Shown: positions 7,670 through 14,333 of the stretch, piece by piece
Position numbering within the stretch: the first letter of the stretch is position 1
Layout of the letters: the number at the start of each line of letters is the position of its first letter
Source of the DNA: an uncultured Collinsella sp.
Lineage (GTDB): Bacteria > Actinomycetota > Coriobacteriia > Coriobacteriales > Coriobacteriaceae
Assembly (NCBI GenBank): GCA_902464035.1
Contig: CABQHT010000046.1
Span: 1 to 14,988 of the forward strand
Direction: 5' to 3'
DNA: 14,988 nt
The notes under the pieces: model-generated
What the model saw: only the letters and a program-made list of their open reading frames with translations
What the model was told of the DNA's origin: nothing
Databases searched by the model: none
Translations under genes and position numbers: made by a program

Positions 7670-8362
7670 CTACTCACTTTTCGCCTGTGCGCCTTCCGCG
7701 ATCATGTTGCGGTTGTAGACCAGGTGCAGATACATCGCATCGTGCGCGGCGGTGGGGTTGCGCGCCTCGATGGCGTCGGCCACGCCGCGGTGTGTGCGGA
7801 TGGTCTCCTCGACGAGCTTTTTGCCCGTAACGTCGATAAAGAGGGGAACGGATGCCTTGAGCACGCCCATCAGGCGGGGAACGACGAGGTTGCCGCAGCT
7901 CTCGGCAATGGCGTTGTGGAATGCGGTGTCGGCGGCGGAGTAGTCCTTGCCGGCTTCTGCCAGGCGCTGGGACTCGTCGCAGAGCTCGCGGATGCACATA
8001 ATCTGATCTTCGGTCGCGTGCTCGGCGGCCATGCTCGCCATCTGCGGCTCAATCATAAAACGCACCTCGAGCAGGTCGCGCGCCAGGCGCTGCTTATCGC
8101 CGATAAAGGTAAAGCCCAGCGGGTCGTCGGCAACGCCGGGGTTCGATGCCACATACGTGCCCGAACCCTGCTTGATGCGCACGATGTTGCGCGACTGCAG
8201 GAGCTTCATGGCCTCGCGTACGGTGCTTCTGCCGGCGCCCAGGCGCTCAACGAGCACGGCCTCCTTGGGCAGGCGGTCGCCCTGCTCAAGGTGCTCATCA
8301 AGAATCAATTGAATGATTTTCTCGGAAATCTGCTCGGGGAGTCCCAATTCGGCGCGTGCCAT
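7670..8362 (-). CDS. FadR-subfamily GntR transcriptional regulator
   Basis: The 230-residue protein has an N-terminal winged helix (about 11-75) with GRSTVREAMKLLQSRNIV and the wing KQGSGTYV. An all-helical FCD ligand domain covers about 90-225. Asp145, His149, His191 and His213 are placed as the metal-binding set that coordinates a carboxylate ligand in FCD proteins. Such regulators commonly sense sugar acids or their breakdown products, which suits the flanking genes. The start at 8362 is preferred because GAGAGGT lies 7 nt upstream; an ATG at 8389 has no ribosome site. It is divergent from the gntP-type gene, with 233 bp between them. On the minus strand it is followed after 338 bp... correction: the SDR start codon is 159 bp downstream of its stop, so read-through is possible. 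Likely targets are its own gene and both sugar-acid operons. Confidence 0.92.
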   Translation of the reverse strand: MARAELGLPEQISEKIIQLILDEHLEQGDRLPKEAVLVERLGAGRSTVREAMKLLQSRNIVRIKQGSGTYVASNPGVADDPLGFTFIGDKQRLARDLLEVRFMIEPQMASMAAEHATEDQIMCIRELCDESQRLAEAGKDYSAADTAFHNAIAESCGNLVVPRLMGVLKASVPLFIDVTGKKLVEETIRTHRGVADAIEARNPTAAHDAMYLHLVYNRNMIAEGAQAKSE

Positions 8363-8456
8363 AGCTCTACCTCTCATTACAAAATTCATCTGAGCTATTT
8401 TAGCGCACCAAGGGCATGGTATTGGCCGTTGAACCCGAATCGGGCGGCCCAGATAT

Positions 8457-8486
8457 ACCGTTCGCAGCGTAAATACGACCGTTCGC
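8457..8486 (+). promoter_or_regulatory. Direct repeat ACCGTTCGC x2, 21 bp apart, between gntR-type and gntP-type genes
   Basis: Identical 9-mers at 8457-8465 and 8478-8486 repeat the word and the 21-bp distance seen at 1648-1677. A TATATT hexamer at 8500-8505 would place the second copy over the -35 position, as for a class II activator. The region is about 110-140 bp before the permease start codon. Confidence 0.5.
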
Positions 8487-8527
8487 CAAATACATCAGAT
8501 ATATTTCGAACAAATTTCAAAATGAAA

Positions 8528-8582
8528 CATCAGACCTTTTAGAAACACGCTATAGTTCTAATCGAATTCAAAAGGTCTGATG
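8528..8582. promoter_or_regulatory. Perfect 13-bp inverted repeat bracketing a -10 box upstream of the permease gene
   Basis: CATCAGACCTTTT (8528-8540) and AAAAGGTCTGATG (8570-8582) are exact reverse complements separated by 29 nt. The arm centres are 42 bp apart, about four helical turns. The spacer holds TATAGT at 8551-8556, a good -10 box with no clear -35. The right arm ends 4 nt before the ribosome site GGAGG (8587-8591). Each arm contains GGTCTGA, which resembles half of a FadR-type GntR operator, so the divergent regulator is the first candidate to bind. In RNA only the right arm would be present if transcription starts at this -10. Confidence 0.6.
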
Positions 8583-8595
8583 AATTGGAGGAAAG

Positions 8596-9957
8596 ATGTC
8601 AGACCCAACGTTTATGGCAGACCCCACCAGGCTCGTCATCGCCGCCATCGTGGGCATCGCGCTGCTGCTTGCGCTCATCATCAGGTTCAAGCTGCATCCC
8701 GTGCTGTCGATGATGGTTTCGGCGCTCGCGATCGGCATCGGTGCCGGCATGCCGCTCGACCTGGTGGCAGACACCGTCACCAAGGGCGTGGGCACCACGC
8801 TGCAAAACATCGCCCTGCTCATTGGCCTGGGATCGATGTTCGGCCAGATCCTGGAGGAGAGCGGTGGCGCCAAGAAGATCGCCCAGACCTTCATTGACAC
8901 CTTTGGCCAGGGTCACTCCAACTGGGCGCTGGGCATCACCGGCCTGGTCATCGGCACCACGGTGTTCTTTGAGGCCGGCGTGGTCGTTTTGATCCCGCTC
9001 GCGTTTAGCGTGGCATCGCAGACCAAGAAGTCGACCCTCTACTATGGCATCGCCCTGCTCGCGGGACTGGCAGCCGGTTATGCCTTCGTGCCGCCTTCGG
9101 CCGGTTCGGTCCTCGTTGCCGGTACGCTCGGCGTCGACCTGGGAACCATGATTCTCGTCGGCATCCCCACCGCCTTTATCGCCATGGCTGTCGCCGGTGT
9201 CGTCTGGGGCCGCAACGTGGGCGGCCGTATCTTCACGGACGTTCCCGAGCACTTCACCTCCGCCGAGGGCGCGAGCGACGATAAGGAGCTTCCCTCCTTT
9301 GGCATGGTCCTCGCCATCGTGCTCACCCCGCTGTGCCTAATCCTGCTGGGCACGCTGTCTTCGTACATTCCCATGCCCGCCGAGGTCGCCTCGATCCTCG
9401 CCTTTCTGGGCAAGCCGTTCGTCGCGCTCACCATCGCCACGCTTGTCGCCATGTACCTGCTGGGCGCTCGCCGCGGCTACACCGGTGCCGAGCTCAAGGC
9501 TCTGCTCGACCGTTCGCTCAAGCCCGTCGGCATGATCTTGCTGGTCATCGCCTGCGGAGGCGTCATTCGCTGGATGCTGCAGGACTGCGGTCTGGGCCAG
9601 GTTATCGGCCCCGTGCTCGAGAGCTGCCCGCTGCCCCTCGTGGTCGTCGGCTTCCTCATCGCTGCGCTCGTCCGCGCTTCGGTCGGTAGCTCCATCGTGT
9701 CCATGACTATGGCTTCGGGCATTATGGCCGCCATGCCTGCGGTCGCCGGTGCCTCGGTGCTCATGCGCGCCGCCATCTGCCTTGCCATCTGCGGTGGCGC
9801 CACGGCACTCTCGCACGTCAACGATGCTGGCTTCTGGATGTGCTCTTCGTTCCTCGAGATCGACGAGAAGACCACCCTCAAGTCCTGGACCATCATGGAG
9901 ACGATCATCGGTCTTTCGGGCCTTGCCTGTGCCCTGGTGATCTCGTTCTTCGCCTAA
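8596..9957 (+). CDS. GntP-family gluconate/sugar-acid permease
   Basis: This is a 453-residue, highly hydrophobic inner-membrane transporter of normal GntP length with about 12 predicted membrane segments. Family landmarks include GSMFGQILEESGGAKKIA near 78-95, the glycine-rich FVPPSAGSVLVAG segment, and SHVNDAGFWM at 406-415. GntP proteins take up gluconate and related aldonates by proton symport. The start has GGAGG 4 nt upstream; Met7 is an alternative. The dehydratase gene begins 79 bp downstream on the same strand, so imported acid is probably its substrate. A similar pairing of a GntP-type permease (YjhF) and a dehydratase (YjhG) is known in E. coli. Which aldonate is transported cannot be decided. 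Confidence 0.93.
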   Translation: MSDPTFMADPTRLVIAAIVGIALLLALIIRFKLHPVLSMMVSALAIGIGAGMPLDLVADTVTKGVGTTLQNIALLIGLGSMFGQILEESGGAKKIAQTFIDTFGQGHSNWALGITGLVIGTTVFFEAGVVVLIPLAFSVASQTKKSTLYYGIALLAGLAAGYAFVPPSAGSVLVAGTLGVDLGTMILVGIPTAFIAMAVAGVVWGRNVGGRIFTDVPEHFTSAEGASDDKELPSFGMVLAIVLTPLCLILLGTLSSYIPMPAEVASILAFLGKPFVALTIATLVAMYLLGARRGYTGAELKALLDRSLKPVGMILLVIACGGVIRWMLQDCGLGQVIGPVLESCPLPLVVVGFLIAALVRASVGSSIVSMTMASGIMAAMPAVAGASVLMRAAICLAICGGATALSHVNDAGFWMCSSFLEIDEKTTLKSWTIMETIIGLSGLACALVISFFA

Positions 9958-10036
9958 TCGCAAGCCAGCGCTTCACATCAGCACGTCACATCAATCGATA
10001 CCAAACCAAGTAAGCCTTAAACCAAAGGAGTGCACC

Positions 10037-11815
10037 ATGGACGAGAAGACCAAAGAGCAGATTCGACAGGAGGCCGCCGAGCTGGTTGCCAAGCTGCAGC
10101 CGCGTTCCGGCAAGTTCCGCACCATCAGCCCCGAGATGGACCCGCTGCGTCTGGGCTCTGGCTGGAGCATCGAGGACCTGGACAAGCCGCAGGTCATCAT
10201 CGAGTCGACGTTCGGCGACTCGCACCCGGGTTCCGCCGGCCTGTTTGAGCTGGTCGAGGAGGTGCGCGCCGGTGTTGCCGAGGCTGGTGGCCGCGGCGCT
10301 CGTTACTTCTGCACCGACATCTGCGACGGCGAGGCCCAGGGCCACGACGGCATCAACTACTCGCTGCCCAGCCGCGACATGATTGCCAACATGATCGAGA
10401 TTCACGCCAAGGCCACCCCGTTCGACGCCGGCGTCTTTGTCGCCAGCTGCGATAAGGGCCTGCCCGCGAACCTCATGGCTATGGGCCGCATCAACATCCC
10501 CTCCATTGTCGTCACCGGCGGCGTCATGGATGCCGGCCCCGACCTGCTGACCCTGGAGCAGCTCGGCGCCATCTCGGCCCGCTACGAGCGCGGCGAGATT
10601 TCCCGCGAGGAGCTCGAGTTCGCCAAGCACAACGCCTGCCCCAGCTGCGGCGCCTGCTCCTTTATGGGCACCGCCTCGACCATGCAGGTCACGGCCGAGG
10701 CCCTGGGCCTCATGCTTCCTGGCACGGCTCTGCTGCCTGCCACCAGCTCCGACCTGCGCGAGTTCGCCCGCGAGGCCGGTCGTCAGTCCGTGTGGCTCTC
10801 CGAGCACAACCTGTGCCCGCGCGACATCGTGACCAAGGAGTCCTTCGAGAACCTCATCATGGTCCACGGCGCCATCTCCGGCTCCACCAACTCGCTGCTG
10901 CACATTCCCGCGATCGCCCGTGAGTTTGGCATCGAGATGTCCGCCGACGACTTTGATCGTCTGCACCGTGGCGCCCACTACCTGCTCAACGTTCGTCCCG
11001 CAGGCGAGTGGCCGGCGCAGTTCTTCTACTATGCGGGCGGCGTGCCGCGCATCATGGAGGAGATCAAGTCGATGCTCCACCTCGACGTTATGACCGTCAC
11101 CGGCAAGACCCTCGGCGAGAACCTCGAGGACCTCAAGAACAACGGTTACTACGAGAAGTGCGGTCGTTACCTGGAGAAGTGGAACCTCAAGCGCGAGGAC
11201 ATCATCCGTCCGTTCGACCAGGCCTTTGGCACCGATGGCTCCATCGCCATCCTTCACGGCAACCTTGCCCCCGAGGGCGCCGTCGTCAAGCACACCGTCG
11301 TTCCGCGTGAGATGTTCCAGGCCACGCTCAAGGCCCGTCCGTTCGACTGCGAGGAGGACGCCATCCATGCCGTCCTGACGCACGAGGTCAAGCCCGGCGA
11401 CGCCGTCATCATTCGCTACGAGGGCCCCAAGGGTTCCGGCATGCCCGAGATGTTCTACACCACCGAGGCTATCGCCAGCGACCCCGAGCTCGGCGCTTCC
11501 ATTGCCTTGATCACCGACGGCCGCTTCTCCGGTGCTTCCAAGGGCCCGGCTATCGGTCACGTTTCGCCCGAGGCTGCCGTAGGTGGCCCGATTGCCCTGA
11601 TCGAGGAGGGCGACCTTATCCAGATCAACATCCCCGAGCGCTCGCTGTCCATCGTGGGCATCGCCGGCAAGGAGATGGAGCCGGCCGAGGTCGACGCCGT
11701 CCTGGCCGAGCGTCGCGCCGCTTGGAAGCCCAAGGCTAACCGCTATACCTCCGGCACGCTCAAGTTCTTTACCGAGCATGCAGTCTCCGCCATTCAGGGT
11801 GGCTACATGGAGTAG
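10037..11815 (+). CDS. IlvD/Edd-family sugar-acid dehydratase, YjhG/YagF-like
   Basis: This 592-residue cytoplasmic enzyme is of the Fe-S dependent IlvD/Edd family. Probable cluster cysteines are Cys96 in DICDG, Cys138 in SCDKGLPA and Cys207 in CPSCGACSFMGTA. The position of the first IlvD cysteine (the PCN motif) reads HPGS here. That, together with VTGKTLGEN, LHGNLAPEGAVVK and SLPSRD, places it nearer YjhG/YagF xylonate dehydratases than branched-chain IlvD. It is shorter than the roughly 655-residue E. coli proteins. The expected reaction is dehydration of an aldonate such as xylonate or gluconate to the 2-keto-3-deoxy acid. The start at 10037 has AAAGGAG upstream. No ilv genes are nearby, and the permease partner argues against valine/isoleucine synthesis. 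Automatic pipelines may still label it dihydroxy-acid dehydratase. Confidence 0.88.
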   Translation: MDEKTKEQIRQEAAELVAKLQPRSGKFRTISPEMDPLRLGSGWSIEDLDKPQVIIESTFGDSHPGSAGLFELVEEVRAGVAEAGGRGARYFCTDICDGEAQGHDGINYSLPSRDMIANMIEIHAKATPFDAGVFVASCDKGLPANLMAMGRINIPSIVVTGGVMDAGPDLLTLEQLGAISARYERGEISREELEFAKHNACPSCGACSFMGTASTMQVTAEALGLMLPGTALLPATSSDLREFAREAGRQSVWLSEHNLCPRDIVTKESFENLIMVHGAISGSTNSLLHIPAIAREFGIEMSADDFDRLHRGAHYLLNVRPAGEWPAQFFYYAGGVPRIMEEIKSMLHLDVMTVTGKTLGENLEDLKNNGYYEKCGRYLEKWNLKREDIIRPFDQAFGTDGSIAILHGNLAPEGAVVKHTVVPREMFQATLKARPFDCEEDAIHAVLTHEVKPGDAVIIRYEGPKGSGMPEMFYTTEAIASDPELGASIALITDGRFSGASKGPAIGHVSPEAAVGGPIALIEEGDLIQINIPERSLSIVGIAGKEMEPAEVDAVLAERRAAWKPKANRYTSGTLKFFTEHAVSAIQGGYME

Positions 11816-11858
11816 CGCCCGTACGCATCGAATTTCTCCTCTCATAGATGCGCGGCAC

Positions 11859-11897
11859 AAAGAGCCCCGAGTTCATACGAGCTCGGGGCTCTTTTCG
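11859..11897 (+). terminator. Rho-independent terminator of the permease-dehydratase operon
   Basis: AAAGAGCCCCGAG (11859-11871) pairs perfectly over 13 bp with CTCGGGGCTCTTT (11882-11894), and TTTTCG follows. It starts 44 nt after the dehydratase stop codon. The A run on the left side means it could also act on minus-strand transcripts. Confidence 0.92.
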
Positions 11898-11905
11898 TTT
11901 GGATT

Positions 11906-12046
11906 GCAGACGTATTGCCAGACGAAAGCGTGTTGCGTCTGGCGAGTAATCAGACGAAATCGAAATTTGCGTCTCATTTCCGTACGCAAATAAGACGAAA
12001 ACCGTTTGCGTCTGGTTAAAAACCGTACGCAAACGGTTTTCGTCTT
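11906..12046. repeat. Array of nested hairpins built from CAGACGAAA / TTTGCGTCTG words
   Basis: Three inverted repeats share the same vocabulary: 11918-11942 (7-bp stem CCAGACG/CGTCTGG), 11952-11974 (AGACGAAAT with a bulged partner) and 11992-12046. The last is a perfect 20-bp stem, 11992-12011 with 12027-12046, around a 15-nt loop. CCGTACGCAAA also occurs twice as a direct repeat (11980-11990 and 12023-12033). The array lies between the dehydratase terminator and the convergent ATPase gene. The 20-bp stem begins 18 bp past the ATPase stop, so it may end or protect that minus-strand mRNA, although no T run follows it. Confidence 0.75.
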
Positions 12047-12064
12047 GCAGGGCGGTTGCCGCTT

Positions 12065-13156
12065 CTACAGTTCAACTTCCAGTTCGGCTTTGTGTTCGTT
12101 GAGGTAGTCGCGCATGTAGGGGATGGCAAACGATATCTTGCCGTACGAAGGTGCCTCGATAATCGACTCTCTGAGCAGTCGGCTACGGACGGAGCTCACC
12201 TGCTGAGGCGTCTTGTTTAAGTCATCGGCAACCATGCTGGTCGAGCTCGTCTGCCCCAAAGATGCCATGCTCAGCAGATAAGCGATGCACGTGGGTGGAA
12301 TGCGCTGCAGCGCGGGCTCAATCACCATGGCGCAGAAGCGTTCGCGCGCTGTTGCGATGCCTCGCCTTGCCTCTTCCTCTCCAATAACAGTTGTATGGGC
12401 GCGTCTTGCCAGCTGCCATGCGTAATATCCAACGAGTTGGATCATGAAAGGATAGCCCTGCGTTGCCTCGGCAAGCTGCCCGGCAATACCTGGCTGTAGC
12501 TCCATGCCAGACGCTTCAATGGTTTCCTCGAGGGAGTACGACACTTCGGTTACTGCCACAGCCTTCAGGTCAAAGGGGAGGGCGCGGCGCAAAAACGCAA
12601 GTGTCTTTCCGTTGATGACACTTTCGATCATCGAAGGCAGCCCCGCAAAAACAAAGGCGATATCAAGGTCTTCGCCGATAACCTGCTGAATCGCAATGGA
12701 GAGTGTTCGGACCTCTTCGAGCTCTGCGTCTTGAACCTCGTCGAGGGTGATGAGCAGGCCATTTCCATCCTTGGATATAGCCTGCCTCATGGCGTCGCGC
12801 AGCGATGGACCGATTCGCTCAATGTCTATGCTGCCGATGGATATGCCAGCTACGGTGGGCTCAAATCTGGCGTGTTTGGCCTGGAATTTGGGCTGCAGCT
12901 GTTCGAGAATGCGCTGGCAAAGCCCCTCAGTTGCGACCTCTTTTATGACCGTCCAACCATGGCTTTGCGCCAAACGTGAGCACTCGTCAAGGAGGACTGT
13001 CTTGCCCGTTCCACGGACGCCGGCTATGCGCATAAGGCGCCCCGGGGCACCAGGCCCGTTGACGAGGCCTTCATTGAATTCCTCGAGTACATCTTCGCGG
13101 CCGATAATCGTGGGAGGTGTTTTGCCTGCCGTGGGCTTAAAAGGGTTTGTTTGCAT
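12065..13156 (-). CDS. ORC/Cdc6-like AAA ATPase with C-terminal winged helix
   Basis: This 363-residue protein has Walker A GVRGTGKT at 46-53, Walker B LLITLDEVQD at 134-143 and a probable sensor 1 in FAGLPS near 170-175. The N-terminal IIGREDVLEEF matches the opening of Cdc6/ORC1-like and AAA_16 ATPases. Residues about 285-345 look like a winged helix, so DNA binding is plausible. The role in the cell is unknown; relatives are usually annotated only as ATP-binding protein. The ATG at 13156 is chosen because AAAGGTGG is 5 nt upstream; a GTG at 13165 would overlap that site. It reads visibly less G+C-rich than its neighbours and stands alone between unrelated genes, which suggests acquisition by transfer. 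A tandem repeat lies directly before it. Confidence 0.88.
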   Translation of the reverse strand: MQTNPFKPTAGKTPPTIIGREDVLEEFNEGLVNGPGAPGRLMRIAGVRGTGKTVLLDECSRLAQSHGWTVIKEVATEGLCQRILEQLQPKFQAKHARFEPTVAGISIGSIDIERIGPSLRDAMRQAISKDGNGLLITLDEVQDAELEEVRTLSIAIQQVIGEDLDIAFVFAGLPSMIESVINGKTLAFLRRALPFDLKAVAVTEVSYSLEETIEASGMELQPGIAGQLAEATQGYPFMIQLVGYYAWQLARRAHTTVIGEEEARRGIATARERFCAMVIEPALQRIPPTCIAYLLSMASLGQTSSTSMVADDLNKTPQQVSSVRSRLLRESIIEAPSYGKISFAIPYMRDYLNEHKAELEVEL

Positions 13157-13172
13157 GTGAGCCACCTTTGCT

Positions 13173-13242
13173 CAAGATATAGCAAGTTATAGCAAAGTAT
13201 AGCAAGATATAGTAACGTATAGTGAGATATAGCAACGTATAG
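13173..13242. repeat. Seven-copy 10-bp tandem repeat upstream of the ATPase gene
   Basis: Seven back-to-back 10-mers with consensus CAAGATATAG run from 13173 to 13242. TATAG is kept in all units and the first five bases vary. The repeat fills most of the 113-bp gap between the membrane-protein gene and the ATPase start, 17-86 nt upstream of the latter. Each unit holds a TATA core that reads as TATANN on the minus strand, including TATACT once, so the promoter probably lies inside. The period equals about one helical turn, so a protein could bind all units on one face. Confidence 0.9.
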
Positions 13243-13269
13243 CGCTGCTCGCGGGTTCTTGCGGTGGTG

Positions 13270-13950
13270 CTATTTTCCGAATGCCGCGCGGATAAAGCGC
13301 TGGGCGAACAGCTTGTTGGCGATGTTGATGACATGGCCCAGGAATAATGCCGAGATGGCGGTCGTGACGCCAAAGCCGCCCAGGTTGTGCATAAAAACCA
13401 GCGACAGCGCGAGCGAGGCGGCGACATGCGAGCAATCGAATACGACCTTCACATCGCCAAAGCGGCGTTTGAGTTTTTCGGCAATGACCTGCACCAGACC
13501 GTCGGGCGCGTTGGGAACGACTCCCATGTTGACGACGAGGCTTACACCAGACGCAGTGATGGCAAGCGAGAGCAGCATGGTCGCAACCTGTGCCGGCAAC
13601 GCGGTGGGGTGCAGAGGGTTGACGTCCATAAAGAAGTCGGTAAAGCCACCGATCAGTGTTGAGAAAAAGAGCTCGAGCAAAATGCGCGGCTGGAACTCGC
13701 GGCGCAAGATGGCTGCCTGTGCGGCGATGTATGCGACGTAGGTCGCGGTGATCCAAAAGCCGAGTGTCTTGCCGGTGAGCATGGACAGCGTCGTGGCAAA
13801 ACAGGTAAGTGCGGCAACGCCCAGGCCCGATGCGGTCTGGATGCTCATGCCGAGGGCGAGCGTCGCGACACCTGCTAAATACATCAGCATTCTGATGACG
13901 GTATGGCACCAGTCGATCTTCTCGCCATTCATGATGATGAGCGGTCGCAT
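13270..13950 (-). CDS. YczE/YyaS/YitT-type integral membrane protein
   Basis: The 226-residue protein has about six hydrophobic segments, near 20-42, 64-84, 90-108, 120-142, 173-190 and 193-213. The glycine-rich opening (LALGMSIQTASGLGVAALTC) and the internal resemblance of the segment around GVSLVVNMGVVPNAPDGLVQ are typical of YczE/YitT-like proteins, which have a duplicated three-helix pattern. Their transported substrate is not established. The start at 13950 is supported by GAAAGGAC about 10 nt upstream; Met7 has no ribosome site. The gene is on the same strand as the ATPase, 113 bp before it, but the tandem repeat between them suggests separate expression. It has a long structured leader. 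Confidence 0.82.
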   Translation of the reverse strand: MRPLIIMNGEKIDWCHTVIRMLMYLAGVATLALGMSIQTASGLGVAALTCFATTLSMLTGKTLGFWITATYVAYIAAQAAILRREFQPRILLELFFSTLIGGFTDFFMDVNPLHPTALPAQVATMLLSLAITASGVSLVVNMGVVPNAPDGLVQVIAEKLKRRFGDVKVVFDCSHVAASLALSLVFMHNLGGFGVTTAISALFLGHVINIANKLFAQRFIRAAFGK

Positions 13951-13978
13951 ATTGCTGCCCGTCCTTTCGGTTGTGAAG

Positions 13979-14183
13979 AAAAAGGCTGACCTGGGCCGAC
14001 AAAAGAGGGTTATCGGAGGCACTGCTGTAAAAGCAGAAAAGCCGGCCCCACGGTCAGTCGTCTAGGAAGTGTCTCGCTGTGCCGGAATGGGACTGAAGGG
14101 CCAACGAGACGGGAGAAAAGCGAATGACAGGACGTGGGCAATAGGATGCCAAGATGGTAGGGTGCGTCTTAGCACCCTATTGC
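13979..14183 (-). promoter_or_regulatory. Structured leader RNA with terminator-like stem before the membrane-protein gene
   Basis: Read on the minus strand, three structural blocks precede the ribosome site. First, GCAATAGGGTGC (14172-14183) can pair with either GCACCCTA (14158-14165) or GCATCCTATTGC (14139-14150), two exclusive choices. Second, a 9-bp stem with one wobble joins 14102-14110 and 14071-14079. Third, 14043-14057 pairs with 13986-13998 in two 6-bp blocks (CTGACC/GGTCAG and GGGCCG/CGGCCC) around an inner CTGCT/AGCAG hairpin. The third stem is followed by UUUUU (13979-13983) and then by the ribosome site. This resembles an attenuator or riboswitch, but it matches no class I know. 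Confidence 0.45.
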
Positions 14184-14191
14184 TCATGCTT

Positions 14192-14245
14192 AACGAAATC
14201 GGTTTCGTTTGAGCCTTAGTATACGCACGGGATTCCTTTTGCAAA
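14192..14245 (-). promoter_or_regulatory. Minus-strand promoter with LacI-like operator at its start site
   Basis: On the minus strand TTTGCA (plus 14240-14245) and TATACT (14218-14223) are separated by 16 bp and form a credible sigma-70 promoter. AACGAAA-TCGG-TTTCGTT, a palindrome with central CG at 14192-14209, covers about +2 to +19. That is where a LacI-family repressor would block the polymerase. It would drive the membrane-protein gene through a leader of about 260 nt. Confidence 0.55.
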
Positions 14246-14261
14246 GAGAAAAATAATAAAA

Positions 14262-14277
14262 AGGTGAACGTTCACCT
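14262..14277. promoter_or_regulatory. Perfect 16-bp palindrome AGGTGAACGTTCACCT
   Basis: This is an exact palindrome with a central ACGT. It lies just upstream of the minus-strand promoter's -35 box and upstream of the HIT-side promoter. The site at 7614-7629 before the SDR operon differs at one position. The central CG and symmetric half-sites suit a LacI-type or similar dimeric regulator; none is encoded in the window. Confidence 0.6.
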
Positions 14278-14292
14278 AATCGCAACAACTCG

Positions 14293-14333
14293 TTGGCGGT
14301 ATCATGGCAAGGACATACTCGAAACCGATTTCG
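14293..14333 (+). promoter_or_regulatory. Weak plus-strand promoter and LacI-like operator before the HIT gene
   Basis: TTGGCG (14293-14298) and CATACT (14314-14319) form a weak promoter with a short 15-bp spacer. CGAAACCGATTTCG (14320-14333) follows at once and is a palindrome of the same type as 14192-14209 (core CGAAAYCGRTTTCG). The promoter is tentative; the operator likeness is clear. Confidence 0.4.

Noticed and set aside
10037..11815. Branched-chain dihydroxy-acid dehydratase IlvD
   Set aside because: The first cysteine motif of IlvD is absent, the sequence landmarks fit YjhG/YagF better, and the partner gene is a sugar-acid permease.
9986..11860. Long open frame (over 600 codons) on the minus strand opposite the dehydratase gene
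   Set aside because: It is the complement of a well-conserved Fe-S dehydratase and arises from strong G/C third-position bias; the protein has no recognisable domain and no ribosome site.
13173..13242. CRISPR array
   Set aside because: The units are contiguous 10-mers with no spacers, far too short for CRISPR repeats.
13986..14057. A known riboswitch class such as TPP, FMN or cobalamin
   Set aside because: I could not find the conserved core words of these classes on either strand, so only a generic structured leader is claimed.
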